This document shows, one piece after another, positions 1-6,186 of a DNA stretch of 9,978 bases. Made by a program: the position numbers and the translations under genes. The notes under the pieces are model-generated. The model saw only the letters and a list, made by a program, of their open reading frames with translations. It ran no database searches and was not told the DNA's origin. Location: assembly GCA_003135575.1 (NCBI GenBank), contig PLCG01000065.1:22055-32032 (forward strand), written 5' to 3'. This stretch comes from Nitrososphaerota archaeon (GTDB lineage: Archaea; Thermoproteota; Nitrososphaeria; Nitrososphaerales; Gagatemarchaeaceae). Positions within the stretch are counted from its first letter, which is position 1, and each line of letters opens with the position of its first letter.

Positions 1-1
1 C

Positions 2-76
2 ACGGTCGACATCTTCGCGCTGAGCAGCGCAGGGACGCTGATCTCACCAGTCACTAACAGCACGGTAGTGGCTTGA
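2..76 (+). CDS. C-terminal end of an unrecognised protein, cut by the window edge
   Basis: Frame 2 is open from the left edge to a TGA at 74-76 and encodes about 24 residues ending in STVVA. Its third codon positions are mostly G or C, like the confident genes here. The other two plus frames meet stops within this stretch. The product cannot be identified from so little sequence. Its stop overlaps a possible TTG start at 73, an arrangement common in operons, but that downstream ORF is itself doubtful. Confidence 0.3.
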   Translation, partial: TVDIFALSSAGTLISPVTNSTVVA

Positions 77-303
77 CCCCGAAGAGATACGGAGGGGCAG
101 GGACGCGAGAGGAAGCCAGAGATTTTGCCCCCAAGGCCTCTGGCCCTCTCATGGGCCTCCTCTTCTGCAGGCTGAGGACTTGGGCGATCATCAATGAGAC
201 GGCCAGGATCGCGGAAGATGTGGGTGGGCCCGGTGCGATTCTCGTCAGCGAACTGACTCTCCTGGCGGCCCGGAAGATTGAGAATTGGCGAGTAACATCC
301 TGA
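73..303 (+). CDS. small hypothetical protein (doubtful)
   Basis: A 76-residue reading frame starts at a TTG that overlaps the preceding TGA stop as TTGA. I do not recognise the product. The N-terminal 25 residues are charged; the middle and C-terminal parts alternate hydrophobic and charged residues and could be helical (around ARIAEDVG and LTLLAARKI). No signal peptide, metal motif or clear membrane segment is visible, and there is no convincing ribosome binding site before the TTG. Support is limited to openness, G/C-rich third positions and the overlap with the upstream stop. In this high-GC sequence, spurious ORFs of this size are common, so it may be non-coding spacer before the convergent tRNA gene. 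Confidence 0.25.
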   Translation: MTPKRYGGAGTREEARDFAPKASGPLMGLLFCRLRTWAIINETARIAEDVGGPGAILVSELTLLAARKIENWRVTS

Positions 304-338
304 CCTTAGACCCAAAATCGCCGAGCGCAGGCGAGAAT

Positions 339-416
339 TGGCGGGCCCGGAGAGATTTGAACTCTCGACCTATAGCTTAGGAGGCTATCGCTCTGTCCGT
401 ACTGAGCTACGGGCCC
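339..416 (-). tRNA. tRNA-Arg (anticodon CCU), CCA encoded
   Basis: The minus strand folds into a full cloverleaf. The acceptor stem is GGGCCCG (416-410) paired with CGGGCCC (349-343). The D arm has GCTC/GAGC stems. The anticodon stem ATAGC/GCTAT encloses the seven-base loop CTCCTAA, with CCT at 381-379. The T arm is GAGAG/CTCTC with loop TTCAAAT. The discriminator G at 342 is followed by a genomically encoded CCA (341-339). There is no intron at the canonical site. It reads AGG, which is used heavily in the neighbouring genes. It lies downstream of alaX on the same strand but has its own TATA-like box. Confidence 0.95.
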
Positions 417-440
417 TAACCCAAGGGCCTTTTCATTACC

Positions 441-452
441 ATTATACTGTTT
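441..452 (-). promoter_or_regulatory. TATA-like promoter of tRNA-Arg
   Basis: On the minus strand AACAGTATAAT lies about 25-35 bases upstream of the mature tRNA 5' end at 416. That is the usual archaeal TATA-to-start distance. The surrounding 420-460 stretch is clearly more AT-rich than its flanks. The TSS is inferred, not observed. Confidence 0.5.
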
Positions 453-472
453 TGGTCTACGGCATCTTCCCG

Positions 473-964
473 TCATAGCAGATGGAACCGGAGCACGACG
501 TCTTTGGCCGAGTCGTCGAAGGTGGCGCCGTCCATCCTTATCGCCCCTATCGAGCCGGTGCTGTCGACGTGCGCCTGAGGACAGTGGCTGGCGTCCCAGT
601 CAGGTATCCTCACGATGCTGAGCAGCGCCCCTTGCCCTGGCGCAGGCGAGAGGTCGTAGATGCCTCTCCCGAAGTGCCCCTCCGCCTCCTGCCTGTCCAT
701 GTTGAACTCCAAAATCTCTGCGTCCTCGGCGATCTTCCTGTTCGCGGCTGCCCCTATCTTTCCGAGCTCTTGTGCCGTTACCGGAGAGTCAGACCTGAAC
801 TTGAGCACCCCCGCCTCACCAAAGGTGACATGCCTGGGGCCGATCACCTTCGTCACAGCCCCTTTCAGGACGTGGACGGCAGAGTGAGCACGGACCTCCT
901 CCGCGCTCTTGCCGTTAGACGTTGACGACCTTGAGGATGTCCCTGAGGTGGGTCTCAAGGCCAT
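473..964 (-). CDS. alaX: AlaX-type alanyl-tRNA editing protein (short form)
   Basis: This is a free-standing homologue of the editing domain of alanyl-tRNA synthetase. The family hydrolyses Ser or Gly wrongly attached to tRNA-Ala in the cytoplasm. Both zinc-binding signatures are visible: HxxxH at H27/H31 (AHSAVHVLKGAV) and CxxxH at C128/H132 (HCPQAHV), followed by the usual TGSIG segment. From about residue 22 to the end the length and order match archaeal AlaX-S of about 150 residues. The start is uncertain. ATG at 964 or TTG at 958 would place about 20 Ser/Thr/Arg-rich residues before the family's usual beginning and overlap the upstream flavoprotein gene by about 45-50 bases. A purine-rich GGAGGAGGT occurs at the expected N-terminus, but no canonical in-frame start follows it. 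It is probably co-transcribed with the upstream reductase gene. Confidence 0.88.
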   Translation of the reverse strand: MALRPTSGTSSRSSTSNGKSAEEVRAHSAVHVLKGAVTKVIGPRHVTFGEAGVLKFRSDSPVTAQELGKIGAAANRKIAEDAEILEFNMDRQEAEGHFGRGIYDLSPAPGQGALLSIVRIPDWDASHCPQAHVDSTGSIGAIRMDGATFDDSAKDVVLRFHLL

Positions 965-2165
965 ACCTCCTCTCGTTTGTCTTCATGTGCCAATACATCG
1001 ACGCCATCTCGGGGAACTGCCTCAACACCGAGAAGTTGCCGTCCATCTTCGCCTTGATGAACCTGTATACCTTGGCGTAGATGTCAAAGTGCTTCAAGAC
1101 CGCCTCGGAATAAGCTTCCATGTCGTCCATGTGCTCGACGAACATGTTGACGCACTGCATGCTTGGGATTATCCCCTCGCCGAGGAGCGGGTAGACGGTC
1201 CCAATGCTCTCCCCGACACCGACCACCAGGGGACCGTCGGGCCTGGGACTCGAGCAATCGCACCAGCCGTGCCCGTTCAGAGGATTGGGCCTCTCGCTCG
1301 GTTGGGCCGCTCCTCCGCTTGACGAGCCGCCTCTTTCCGCGAAGGTCGTCGTCGCAACCTGGCCTCCTGACGAACTAGACATCATTGCCCCTGCGGTCTG
1401 GACGGATTTCATCTTGTTAGCGTTGCTCAGGAACTTTTTGTTGTGGATCGTATTGCCACAGCTCAAACACTTGGGTTCTGTGTAGAATGGTCCCATGTAG
1501 GCAGGCGCGAGAATCCTCACCGGCCTCCCGATCCTTCTCACGACCTTCCAGTCGTACTTCTTCACCATCGCTTCGATCTCTCCCCTGTATTGCGACTTGA
1601 AGTCGCCCGCTCCGATGTGCCCCCTCCCCTCGCCCAGCGGGAAGTACCAGAAGTAACCGCTGAGACCAGGGTAGGGCTTGATGTAGAAATCGTCCCAGGG
1701 GAACTTGCCCTCGACCTCCACTTCAAAGCACGGGATCGCCGCGTCGTGCTCGAGCTTTGGCATCATGGACCTGTGGAAGCCGGTCGCGTCAATCACCATA
1801 TCGAACCCCTTCAGCTCGCTGATGTCCTTGGGGTGAGCTCCCCAGTGGATGTTCTTCCCCTTCTTCATGTCGCCGAACAGCCTTGTCTTGTCGAAGGTCA
1901 CGAGCCCGTTGAGCTTGATGTTGAACGTCTTCCCGTTGCCAGGGTCGACGATCATGCTCTTGCCGCGGAAGAGGATGTAATCCTCGAAGTTCAGCCCCGC
2001 CTGTGCGACCAAGTCGGAAATGAAGGGCGCGCTCGTCCCCCAAGCGCAGACGGCCCACCACTTGTCCTTCTCGCGCATCTCGAAGGCCTCTACCTGGTGC
2101 TCTGGAGGAATCCTGTTGAGCAGAAAAGAGCCAGCCACACCGCAGCCGACAATCGCGATTCTCAA
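915..2165 (-). CDS. FAD-dependent geranylgeranyl reductase family protein
   Basis: This 416-residue flavoprotein belongs to the family that includes archaeal geranylgeranyl reductases, which saturate isoprenoid chains of membrane lipids or quinones. Substrate and electron donor cannot be told from sequence. An N-terminal Rossmann dinucleotide site, VGCGVAG, covers residues 6-12. DATGF at 126-130 and the FAD-contacting segment GVGESIGTVYPLLGEGI (316-332) follow in the expected order. The start is TTG at 2165, placing the GxGxxG motif at the very N-terminus as the family requires. A weak TATA-like box about 28 bases upstream suggests a leaderless mRNA. Residues about 229-310 form an atypical insertion with C233xxC236 and C302xC304 around a Ser/Gly/Thr-rich linker. 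The gene overlaps alaX at its 3' end and diverges from nuoA. Confidence 0.85.
   Translation of the reverse strand: MRIAIVGCGVAGSFLLNRIPPEHQVEAFEMREKDKWWAVCAWGTSAPFISDLVAQAGLNFEDYILFRGKSMIVDPGNGKTFNIKLNGLVTFDKTRLFGDMKKGKNIHWGAHPKDISELKGFDMVIDATGFHRSMMPKLEHDAAIPCFEVEVEGKFPWDDFYIKPYPGLSGYFWYFPLGEGRGHIGAGDFKSQYRGEIEAMVKKYDWKVVRRIGRPVRILAPAYMGPFYTEPKCLSCGNTIHNKKFLSNANKMKSVQTAGAMMSSSSGGQVATTTFAERGGSSSGGAAQPSERPNPLNGHGWCDCSSPRPDGPLVVGVGESIGTVYPLLGEGIIPSMQCVNMFVEHMDDMEAYSEAVLKHFDIYAKVYRFIKAKMDGNFSVLRQFPEMASMYWHMKTNERRYGLETHLRDILKVVNV
1236..1481 (-). other. Cys-containing low-complexity insertion within the reductase
   Basis: Codons about 229-310 separate the substrate-domain strand ending in YMGPF from the FAD segment starting at LVVGVGES; in the family as I know it these parts lie much closer together. 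The insertion opens with KCLSCGNTIHNKK, passes through stretches rich in Ser, Gly, Thr and Met (for example MMSSSSGG and GGSSSGG), and closes with GWCDCSS. The CxxC and CxC pairs could form a four-Cys metal site, with the Ser/Gly section as a flexible loop. This is inference; the frame is intact throughout. Confidence 0.55.
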
Positions 2166-2189
2166 ACTGGCCTAAGCTGAGCGGAGCGT

Positions 2190-2198
2190 CACTAAATG
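2190..2198 (-). promoter_or_regulatory. possible TATA box for the reductase-alaX transcript
   Basis: On the minus strand ACACATTTAGTG lies about 25-35 bases upstream of the TTG start at 2165. This spacing fits a leaderless archaeal transcript. The match to a TATA box is weak, and no Shine-Dalgarno sequence precedes the start. Confidence 0.3.
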
Positions 2199-2248
2199 TG
2201 TTTCGCTTCGGGGGTCAGGAGGGGCCAATGGCCAGTCGCGCTCGCCAA

Positions 2249-2258
2249 GCTTTAATAT
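2249..2258 (+). promoter_or_regulatory. TATA box of the nuo operon
   Basis: CTTTAATATCC in the divergent intergenic region is a good archaeal TATA element. It predicts transcription starting near 2280, about 20 bases before the TTG start of nuoA. It lies about 55 bases from the opposed TATA-like box of the reductase gene, so the two divergent transcripts share a short control region. Confidence 0.55.
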
Positions 2259-2298
2259 CCACCGAGGCTCGTCGAAAATTCCGGGGTACCCGAGCGGC

Positions 2299-2670
2299 TT
2301 GGCAATCTTTGGGGACATCGGTTCGGTGTTCGTCATGGGTTTTGTCGGCGTCGCCTTCAGCTCGATCATGCTAATCTTGCCGAGGTTCCTCGCGCCCAGC
2401 AACCCCAACCCGATCAAGAACTCCACGTTCGAGGCCGGACAGGTCCCCCGGGGGACGGGGAAGATGCACTTCATGATGCAATACTACGCCTACCTCTTGA
2501 TGTTCGTGGTCTTCGACGTGATGGCGATGTTCCTCTTCGCTTGGGCGGTCGCCTACCAGCCGCTGGCCCTCGGGCAGTTCTCGAGCTGGTTGATGGTGAT
2601 CTTCGTCGGCGCCCTCCTCATTCCAATGGGGCTCACAGTGCACATGGCGGGGAAGAGAGAGATTTGGTAG
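2299..2670 (+). CDS. nuoA: NADH-quinone oxidoreductase (complex I) subunit A
   Basis: This 123-residue membrane subunit of complex I has the family's three transmembrane helices (about residues 8-30, 62-85 and 95-116). The long loop between helices 1 and 2 holds the family motif area PNPIKNSTFEAGQVPRG; bacterial enzymes usually have YECG where this has FEAG. Helix 2 carries FDVMAMFLFAWA. The Asp of the FDVE motif is kept, but the adjacent usual Glu is Met. TTG at 2299 is the first usable start after an in-frame-poor leader; GTG at 2326 or ATG at 2335 are alternatives that would still keep helix 1. It is the first gene of the operon, and its stop overlaps the likely TTG start of nuoB by 7 bases. 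It is expected in the membrane, next to NuoH and the quinone channel. Confidence 0.9.
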   Translation: MAIFGDIGSVFVMGFVGVAFSSIMLILPRFLAPSNPNPIKNSTFEAGQVPRGTGKMHFMMQYYAYLLMFVVFDVMAMFLFAWAVAYQPLALGQFSSWLMVIFVGALLIPMGLTVHMAGKREIW

Positions 2671-4421
2671 AGGCAGCGCGGATCCCGAAGACCGGCGAGG
2701 TCAACGTGCTGGTCGGAAAGGTGAACGAGATCCTGCAGGACGCCATCGGGGCCCCGCTCCGCTACTTGGTGAACTGGGGCAGGCTCTACAGCCTATGGCC
2801 CGTCCATTTGGAAACGGCGTGTTGCAGCGTTGAGGTCGGGGCTGCTGCCGGGTCTAGGTTCGACGCCGAGCGCTTTGGCGTGCTCGAAGCCTTCGGGTCC
2901 CTCCGCCAGTGCGACCTCATCATAGTGATGGGAACGGTGACCCGGAAACTCGCCCCGAGGCTGAAATTGATTTACGACCAGATGCCCGAGCCAAAGTGGG
3001 TAATCGCAATGGGCGCTTGTATTCGGGGCGATTCCCTTGTCTACACTCCTGGAGGTCTTAGAGAGATTGACCAAATCGCATCAGGAGACTTCGTGTATTC
3101 CTACGACGAACAGAAGAGGCGAGCGGTTACGGCCCGCGTTATTGCGACCAAAGAGACGGGGGTCCGAGAGACCCTCAGGGTCAGGGCCGGCTCCTATGAG
3201 CTCGTCGCCACCGAGAACCATCAGTTTGCTGTCTATGCCAATACGGTGTCCAGGAAGTGGGTCGCGTACAAGTCCGTCGAGGCACTCCGCGAGGACGGCT
3301 ATCGCCCTTCTGAAATCGCTCCGCTCGTCGGTGTCAGCAGCAGGACCATGGCGTATTGGACCGCTCACCCTCCAGCGATGATGGGCCTTGATGTCGTGTG
3401 GAAGCACCTCTCGGAGGTCGAAGAGGGCGACTTGCTCTGCACCTTCTCCGAGAACGTCCCGAGCGCGCCCCATCGATTGCACTACTCTTACCACGGCAGA
3501 ATCAAGAACCGCATTACCATCCCGGAACTCGTCGATGACAAGCTCGCCTGGCTCGTGGGGCTCTATCTGGGGGATGGCTGGAATTCTAAGACCAGGGTCG
3601 GGTTTTCTCTTCTGCCACGAGATCTCAGCAGACCACATCTGATCGAAGTTCTCCGATCGGTCTTTGGAGTTGAACCAAGGGCCCACCAGCAGGTAATCCT
3701 TCACTCGACGGCCGCCTCGGGCCTCTTTCACGAGGCGCTTCAATTACATGGAGACGTCCATACGAAACGAGTTCCGCATTGGATCTTCAACCTACCGATG
3801 CCCTCGATCCTAAGTTTCCTAGCTGGACTCATCGAGTTGGACGGTCACGTCCAAGAAGAAGGATTCGCGCAGGTTAGCTCCGCCAACCTCGACCTCATGA
3901 AGGACGTCGTCGAGCTCTGCCACTACCGCAGCATTCACGTCGGGGGAATCTACCACAAGGACAAGTCGAACGTCCTCGGGGGGAGGCTTCTCAACACGAC
4001 AGAGTTCATCGTAAGCTTCCCGATGGAAGTTGTCGCCAGACTCCCGCTTCACCGGCCAGACTATCTTCGGCGCGTAAAGAATGGTGCCCGGGCGTTCAGA
4101 GGAGACTCTCTGTTAAGAACGAACCATCAAGGTATCGGAATTCAGCGGGTCTCCTCCATCATCTCCCGGGACACAGAGATGGTCTACGACATCGAGGTGG
4201 AGGGCCACCACAACTTCTTCGCCAACGGCCAGCTCGTACACAACTGCGCGATCACGGGCGGCCTGTATTTCGATTCCTACAACGTCCTGAGGGGAATAGA
4301 CGACATCATCCCGGTGGACGTGTACGTGCCCGGTTGCCCTCCACGCGCGGAGTCGCTCATCCAGGGCGTCGCGCTCCTCCAGGACAAGATCAGGCACTCC
4401 ACGAGCCTCCGCGGGACTTAG
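2664..4421 (+). CDS. nuoB: complex I subunit B, N2 cluster protein, interrupted by an intein
   Basis: The 585-residue precursor should splice to a 176-residue NuoB, a normal length. NuoB carries the terminal [4Fe-4S] cluster N2, which passes electrons to quinone. All four expected ligands are visible: tandem C53-C54 in ETACCSVEV, the Cys of MGA-CAITGG (precursor residue 528, mature 119) and C558 in VPGCPPR (mature 149). Residues 119-527 are an intein. TTG at 2664 is chosen because it follows a purine-rich GGGAAGAGAGAGA, overlaps the nuoA stop, and gives a NuoB-like N-terminus; the open frame further upstream lies inside nuoA and is not family-like. The gene is 28 bases before nuoC. Function depends on splicing, since the unspliced protein separates two pairs of cluster ligands. 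Confidence 0.95.
   Translation: MVEAARIPKTGEVNVLVGKVNEILQDAIGAPLRYLVNWGRLYSLWPVHLETACCSVEVGAAAGSRFDAERFGVLEAFGSLRQCDLIIVMGTVTRKLAPRLKLIYDQMPEPKWVIAMGACIRGDSLVYTPGGLREIDQIASGDFVYSYDEQKRRAVTARVIATKETGVRETLRVRAGSYELVATENHQFAVYANTVSRKWVAYKSVEALREDGYRPSEIAPLVGVSSRTMAYWTAHPPAMMGLDVVWKHLSEVEEGDLLCTFSENVPSAPHRLHYSYHGRIKNRITIPELVDDKLAWLVGLYLGDGWNSKTRVGFSLLPRDLSRPHLIEVLRSVFGVEPRAHQQVILHSTAASGLFHEALQLHGDVHTKRVPHWIFNLPMPSILSFLAGLIELDGHVQEEGFAQVSSANLDLMKDVVELCHYRSIHVGGIYHKDKSNVLGGRLLNTTEFIVSFPMEVVARLPLHRPDYLRRVKNGARAFRGDSLLRTNHQGIGIQRVSSIISRDTEMVYDIEVEGHHNFFANGQLVHNCAITGGLYFDSYNVLRGIDDIIPVDVYVPGCPPRAESLIQGVALLQDKIRHSTSLRGT
3018..4244 (+). other. LAGLIDADG intein in NuoB with an additional helix-turn-helix
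   Basis: This is a 409-residue in-frame class 1 intein. It begins with Cys1 (CIRGDSLVYTPGG), has a block B ATENHQFAV with the T-x-x-H pair (residues 65-68), and ends VEGHHNFFANGQLVHN, with penultimate His and terminal Asn followed by Cys+1. The predicted extein join is IAMGA-CAITGG, which restores a perfect NuoB sequence. A homing endonuclease domain lies at about 165-335 with two LAGLIDADG helices, LAWLVGLYLGDGW (acidic D186) and FLAGLIELDGHV (D275), both with intact acidic residues, so cleavage activity is plausible. Residues about 86-115 (ALREDGYRPSEIAPLVGVSS and following) resemble a helix-turn-helix. It lies inside the Hint splicing fold, before the WKHLSEVEEGDLL segment, rather than within the endonuclease part. 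The sequence is less GC-rich than the exteins. Confidence 0.95.
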
Positions 4422-4449
4422 GACCTGCCGTTCAAAGAGAGGGTTTTGA

Positions 4450-5064
4450 TTGCTGCCCGCTAACTCGGACAAGGTCGCAGGCACAAACGCAGAACAGAGA
4501 CGTGCCGTCGCAAACAACCCACAAGCGACGCCAGCCCCCTCGGTAATCGATGTGGGCCCGTCTGTGTCAACTAGGCGCCCTGCTCCGCCGCTCGACACTT
4601 CCAGGACCATAAACCTGGCCGACGAGATAGCCGGAAGATTCCCGTCGGCGAAGATTGACTACGTGAGGCCGAGAAGGGTCAAGGTGACCGTCCCTCCTGA
4701 CAAAATCAAGGTAGTCGCACTTTACCTGCGAGACGTTCTCGGCTTCGATCACCTCAACGTCGTGGGGGGGACAGACTACATCCAGTCGAAGGAGTTCGAG
4801 GTGGTCTACTTCGTGGGCTCGATATCCAAGCGGGGTCAGGAGGATCTGGTGATCCAGCTCGCCGAGCGGGTGGAGAGAGACGAGTCGCCCAAGGTCCCAT
4901 CGCTGACCGAAGTCTGGACCGCCGCAGAATACCATGAGAGGGAGACCTTCGACATGCTGGGGATAGTCTTCGAGGGCCACCCCGACCTCAGGCGGATACT
5001 CTTGCCCGAGGACTGGAACGACATCCCGCCGCTCAGGAAGGACTACATCTCGCCGGGGAGATAG
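4450..5064 (+). CDS. nuoC: complex I subunit C (30 kDa subunit)
   Basis: This 204-residue peripheral-arm subunit binds NuoD at the connecting module. The 30-kDa signature is clear near the C-terminus: ERETFDMLGIVFEGHPDLRR from residue 163, then ILLPEDW and PPLRKDY up to 199. The conserved fold begins near residue 53 (TINLADEIAGRFPSAKI). The preceding 50 residues are Ala/Pro/Ser/Asn-rich and probably disordered. TTG at 4450 is preferred because AGAGAGGG stands 6-7 bases upstream. In-frame GTG codons near residues 35 and 39 could give a shorter protein but have no comparable ribosome binding site. It lies 28 bases after nuoB and ends 3 bases before nuoD, so co-translation in one transcript is likely. 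Confidence 0.93.
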   Translation: MLPANSDKVAGTNAEQRRAVANNPQATPAPSVIDVGPSVSTRRPAPPLDTSRTINLADEIAGRFPSAKIDYVRPRRVKVTVPPDKIKVVALYLRDVLGFDHLNVVGGTDYIQSKEFEVVYFVGSISKRGQEDLVIQLAERVERDESPKVPSLTEVWTAAEYHERETFDMLGIVFEGHPDLRRILLPEDWNDIPPLRKDYISPGR

Positions 5065-5067
5065 AGC

Positions 5068-6186
5068 ATGTCCACCGCATACGAATACTCACCCGACGCC
5101 GACAGGATAATGGCGGTCTCGCTGGGGCCTCAACATCCGGGGGCTGGACACTTCCGCATCCGGCTCTGGCTCGACGGGGACTACGTCGTGAGGGCAGACC
5201 CCGACCCCGGCTACGTCCACAGGGGCGAGGAGAAGATGAGCGAGTACAGGAACTACATACAGAACGTCCCGCACCTCGAGAGGCCGGTCATCCTCGACAG
5301 CTCAGGCATCCTCTTCGCATACTCGCTGGCGGTCGACCAGCTCATGAGCAACAATATCCCGCCCAGGGGAGAGTATCTGCGTGTGATCATGGCGGAGTTC
5401 AACAGGATAATCTCGCACGAGTACTACCTCGGCATCCTCGCCCTCTTCTCAGGCCACACCACGATGATCACCTGGTGCATGGGCGACAGGGACCTCTTCA
5501 TCGACCTCGCCGCGAGGATAGGAGGCGCGCGCGTGACGTTCGCCTACGTCATCCCGGGCGGCGTCAGGAACGACATGCCCGAGGGGCTACACAAGCAGGC
5601 CTTCGAGACCTTCGACTGGTTCGACAAGAGGATGGACGAATACGAGAAGATGTTCTTCCGCAACCCCATCTGGGAGGAGAGGTCGAAGGGGGTGGGAGTG
5701 CTCACTAGGGAGGACGCGATAAGGCTCGGCGCCACGGGGACCGTCCTCAGGGCATCCGGAGTCGCCCACGACATCAGGAAGGCCGAACCCTACAGCGTGT
5801 ACCCCGAGCTGGATTTCTCCGTGGCGTCGCTCAAGGACGGGGACACCTGGGCCAGGGCTTACGTGGCCCTCGAGGAGATGAGAGAGTCCCTCAAGATACT
5901 GAGGCAGGCGTTCAAGAACATCCCACCAGGCCCGGTGAGGCTAAAGCTAGGGCCTCAGCCGCGGGTCCCAGCGGGAGAGGTCTATGCACGGACGGAGGCG
6001 GCGCACGGCGAGATGAGTTACTTCCTGGTCAGCGACGGGAGCCCGAAGCCGTACAGGCTGAAGATAGGGGTGCCGAGCTTCAAGAACATGAGGGTGATCC
6101 CGCACCTTCTGAAGGGGGTGCACATCGCGGACATCCCGCTCGTGTACTGGGGATTGAATTATTGGCCTGTGGAGGCCGATCACTGA
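5068..6186 (+). CDS. nuoD: complex I subunit D (49 kDa subunit)
   Basis: This 372-residue subunit forms the quinone site together with NuoB. The N-terminal signature GPQHPGAGHFR (20-30) corresponds to the quinone-site loop GPQHPxxxH, and GYVHRGEEK is at 48-56. The central MGDRDLFIDLAARIGGARVT and PGGVRNDMPEG segments are family-typical. NYIQNVPHLERPVI replaces the usual bacterial sequence and resembles thaumarchaeal NuoD as I remember it. The NiFe-hydrogenase cysteines are absent (DPGYVHRG at the front, EADH at the end), so it is complex I rather than a hydrogenase large subunit. ATG at 5068 follows GGGGAGAT with good spacing. The C-terminus, WGLNYWPVEADH, is full length, but the family usually ends in ...DR. 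The last 107 bases overlap a convergent endonuclease frame, and no nuoH follows. Confidence 0.96.
   Translation: MSTAYEYSPDADRIMAVSLGPQHPGAGHFRIRLWLDGDYVVRADPDPGYVHRGEEKMSEYRNYIQNVPHLERPVILDSSGILFAYSLAVDQLMSNNIPPRGEYLRVIMAEFNRIISHEYYLGILALFSGHTTMITWCMGDRDLFIDLAARIGGARVTFAYVIPGGVRNDMPEGLHKQAFETFDWFDKRMDEYEKMFFRNPIWEERSKGVGVLTREDAIRLGATGTVLRASGVAHDIRKAEPYSVYPELDFSVASLKDGDTWARAYVALEEMRESLKILRQAFKNIPPGPVRLKLGPQPRVPAGEVYARTEAAHGEMSYFLVSDGSPKPYRLKIGVPSFKNMRVIPHLLKGVHIADIPLVYWGLNYWPVEADH

Noticed and set aside
1443..2180. Long plus-strand frame (245 codons) opposite the reductase gene
   Set aside because: It is the antisense shadow of a well-supported flavoprotein, with Val/Leu/His/Arg-rich composition and no recognisable motif.
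2279..2310. tRNA-like stretch (CCGGGGTACCCGAGCGGCTTGG) just before nuoA
   Set aside because: It resembles the first part of a tRNA-Ser/Leu, but no matching anticodon or T arm follows and nuoA coding sequence takes over. It is probably chance.
2541..2663. In-frame upstream extension of nuoB beginning inside nuoA
   Set aside because: The residues are a frame-shifted reading of nuoA's conserved helices and do not resemble a NuoB N-terminus. The TTG at 2664 has a purine-rich ribosome site and a family-like N-terminus.
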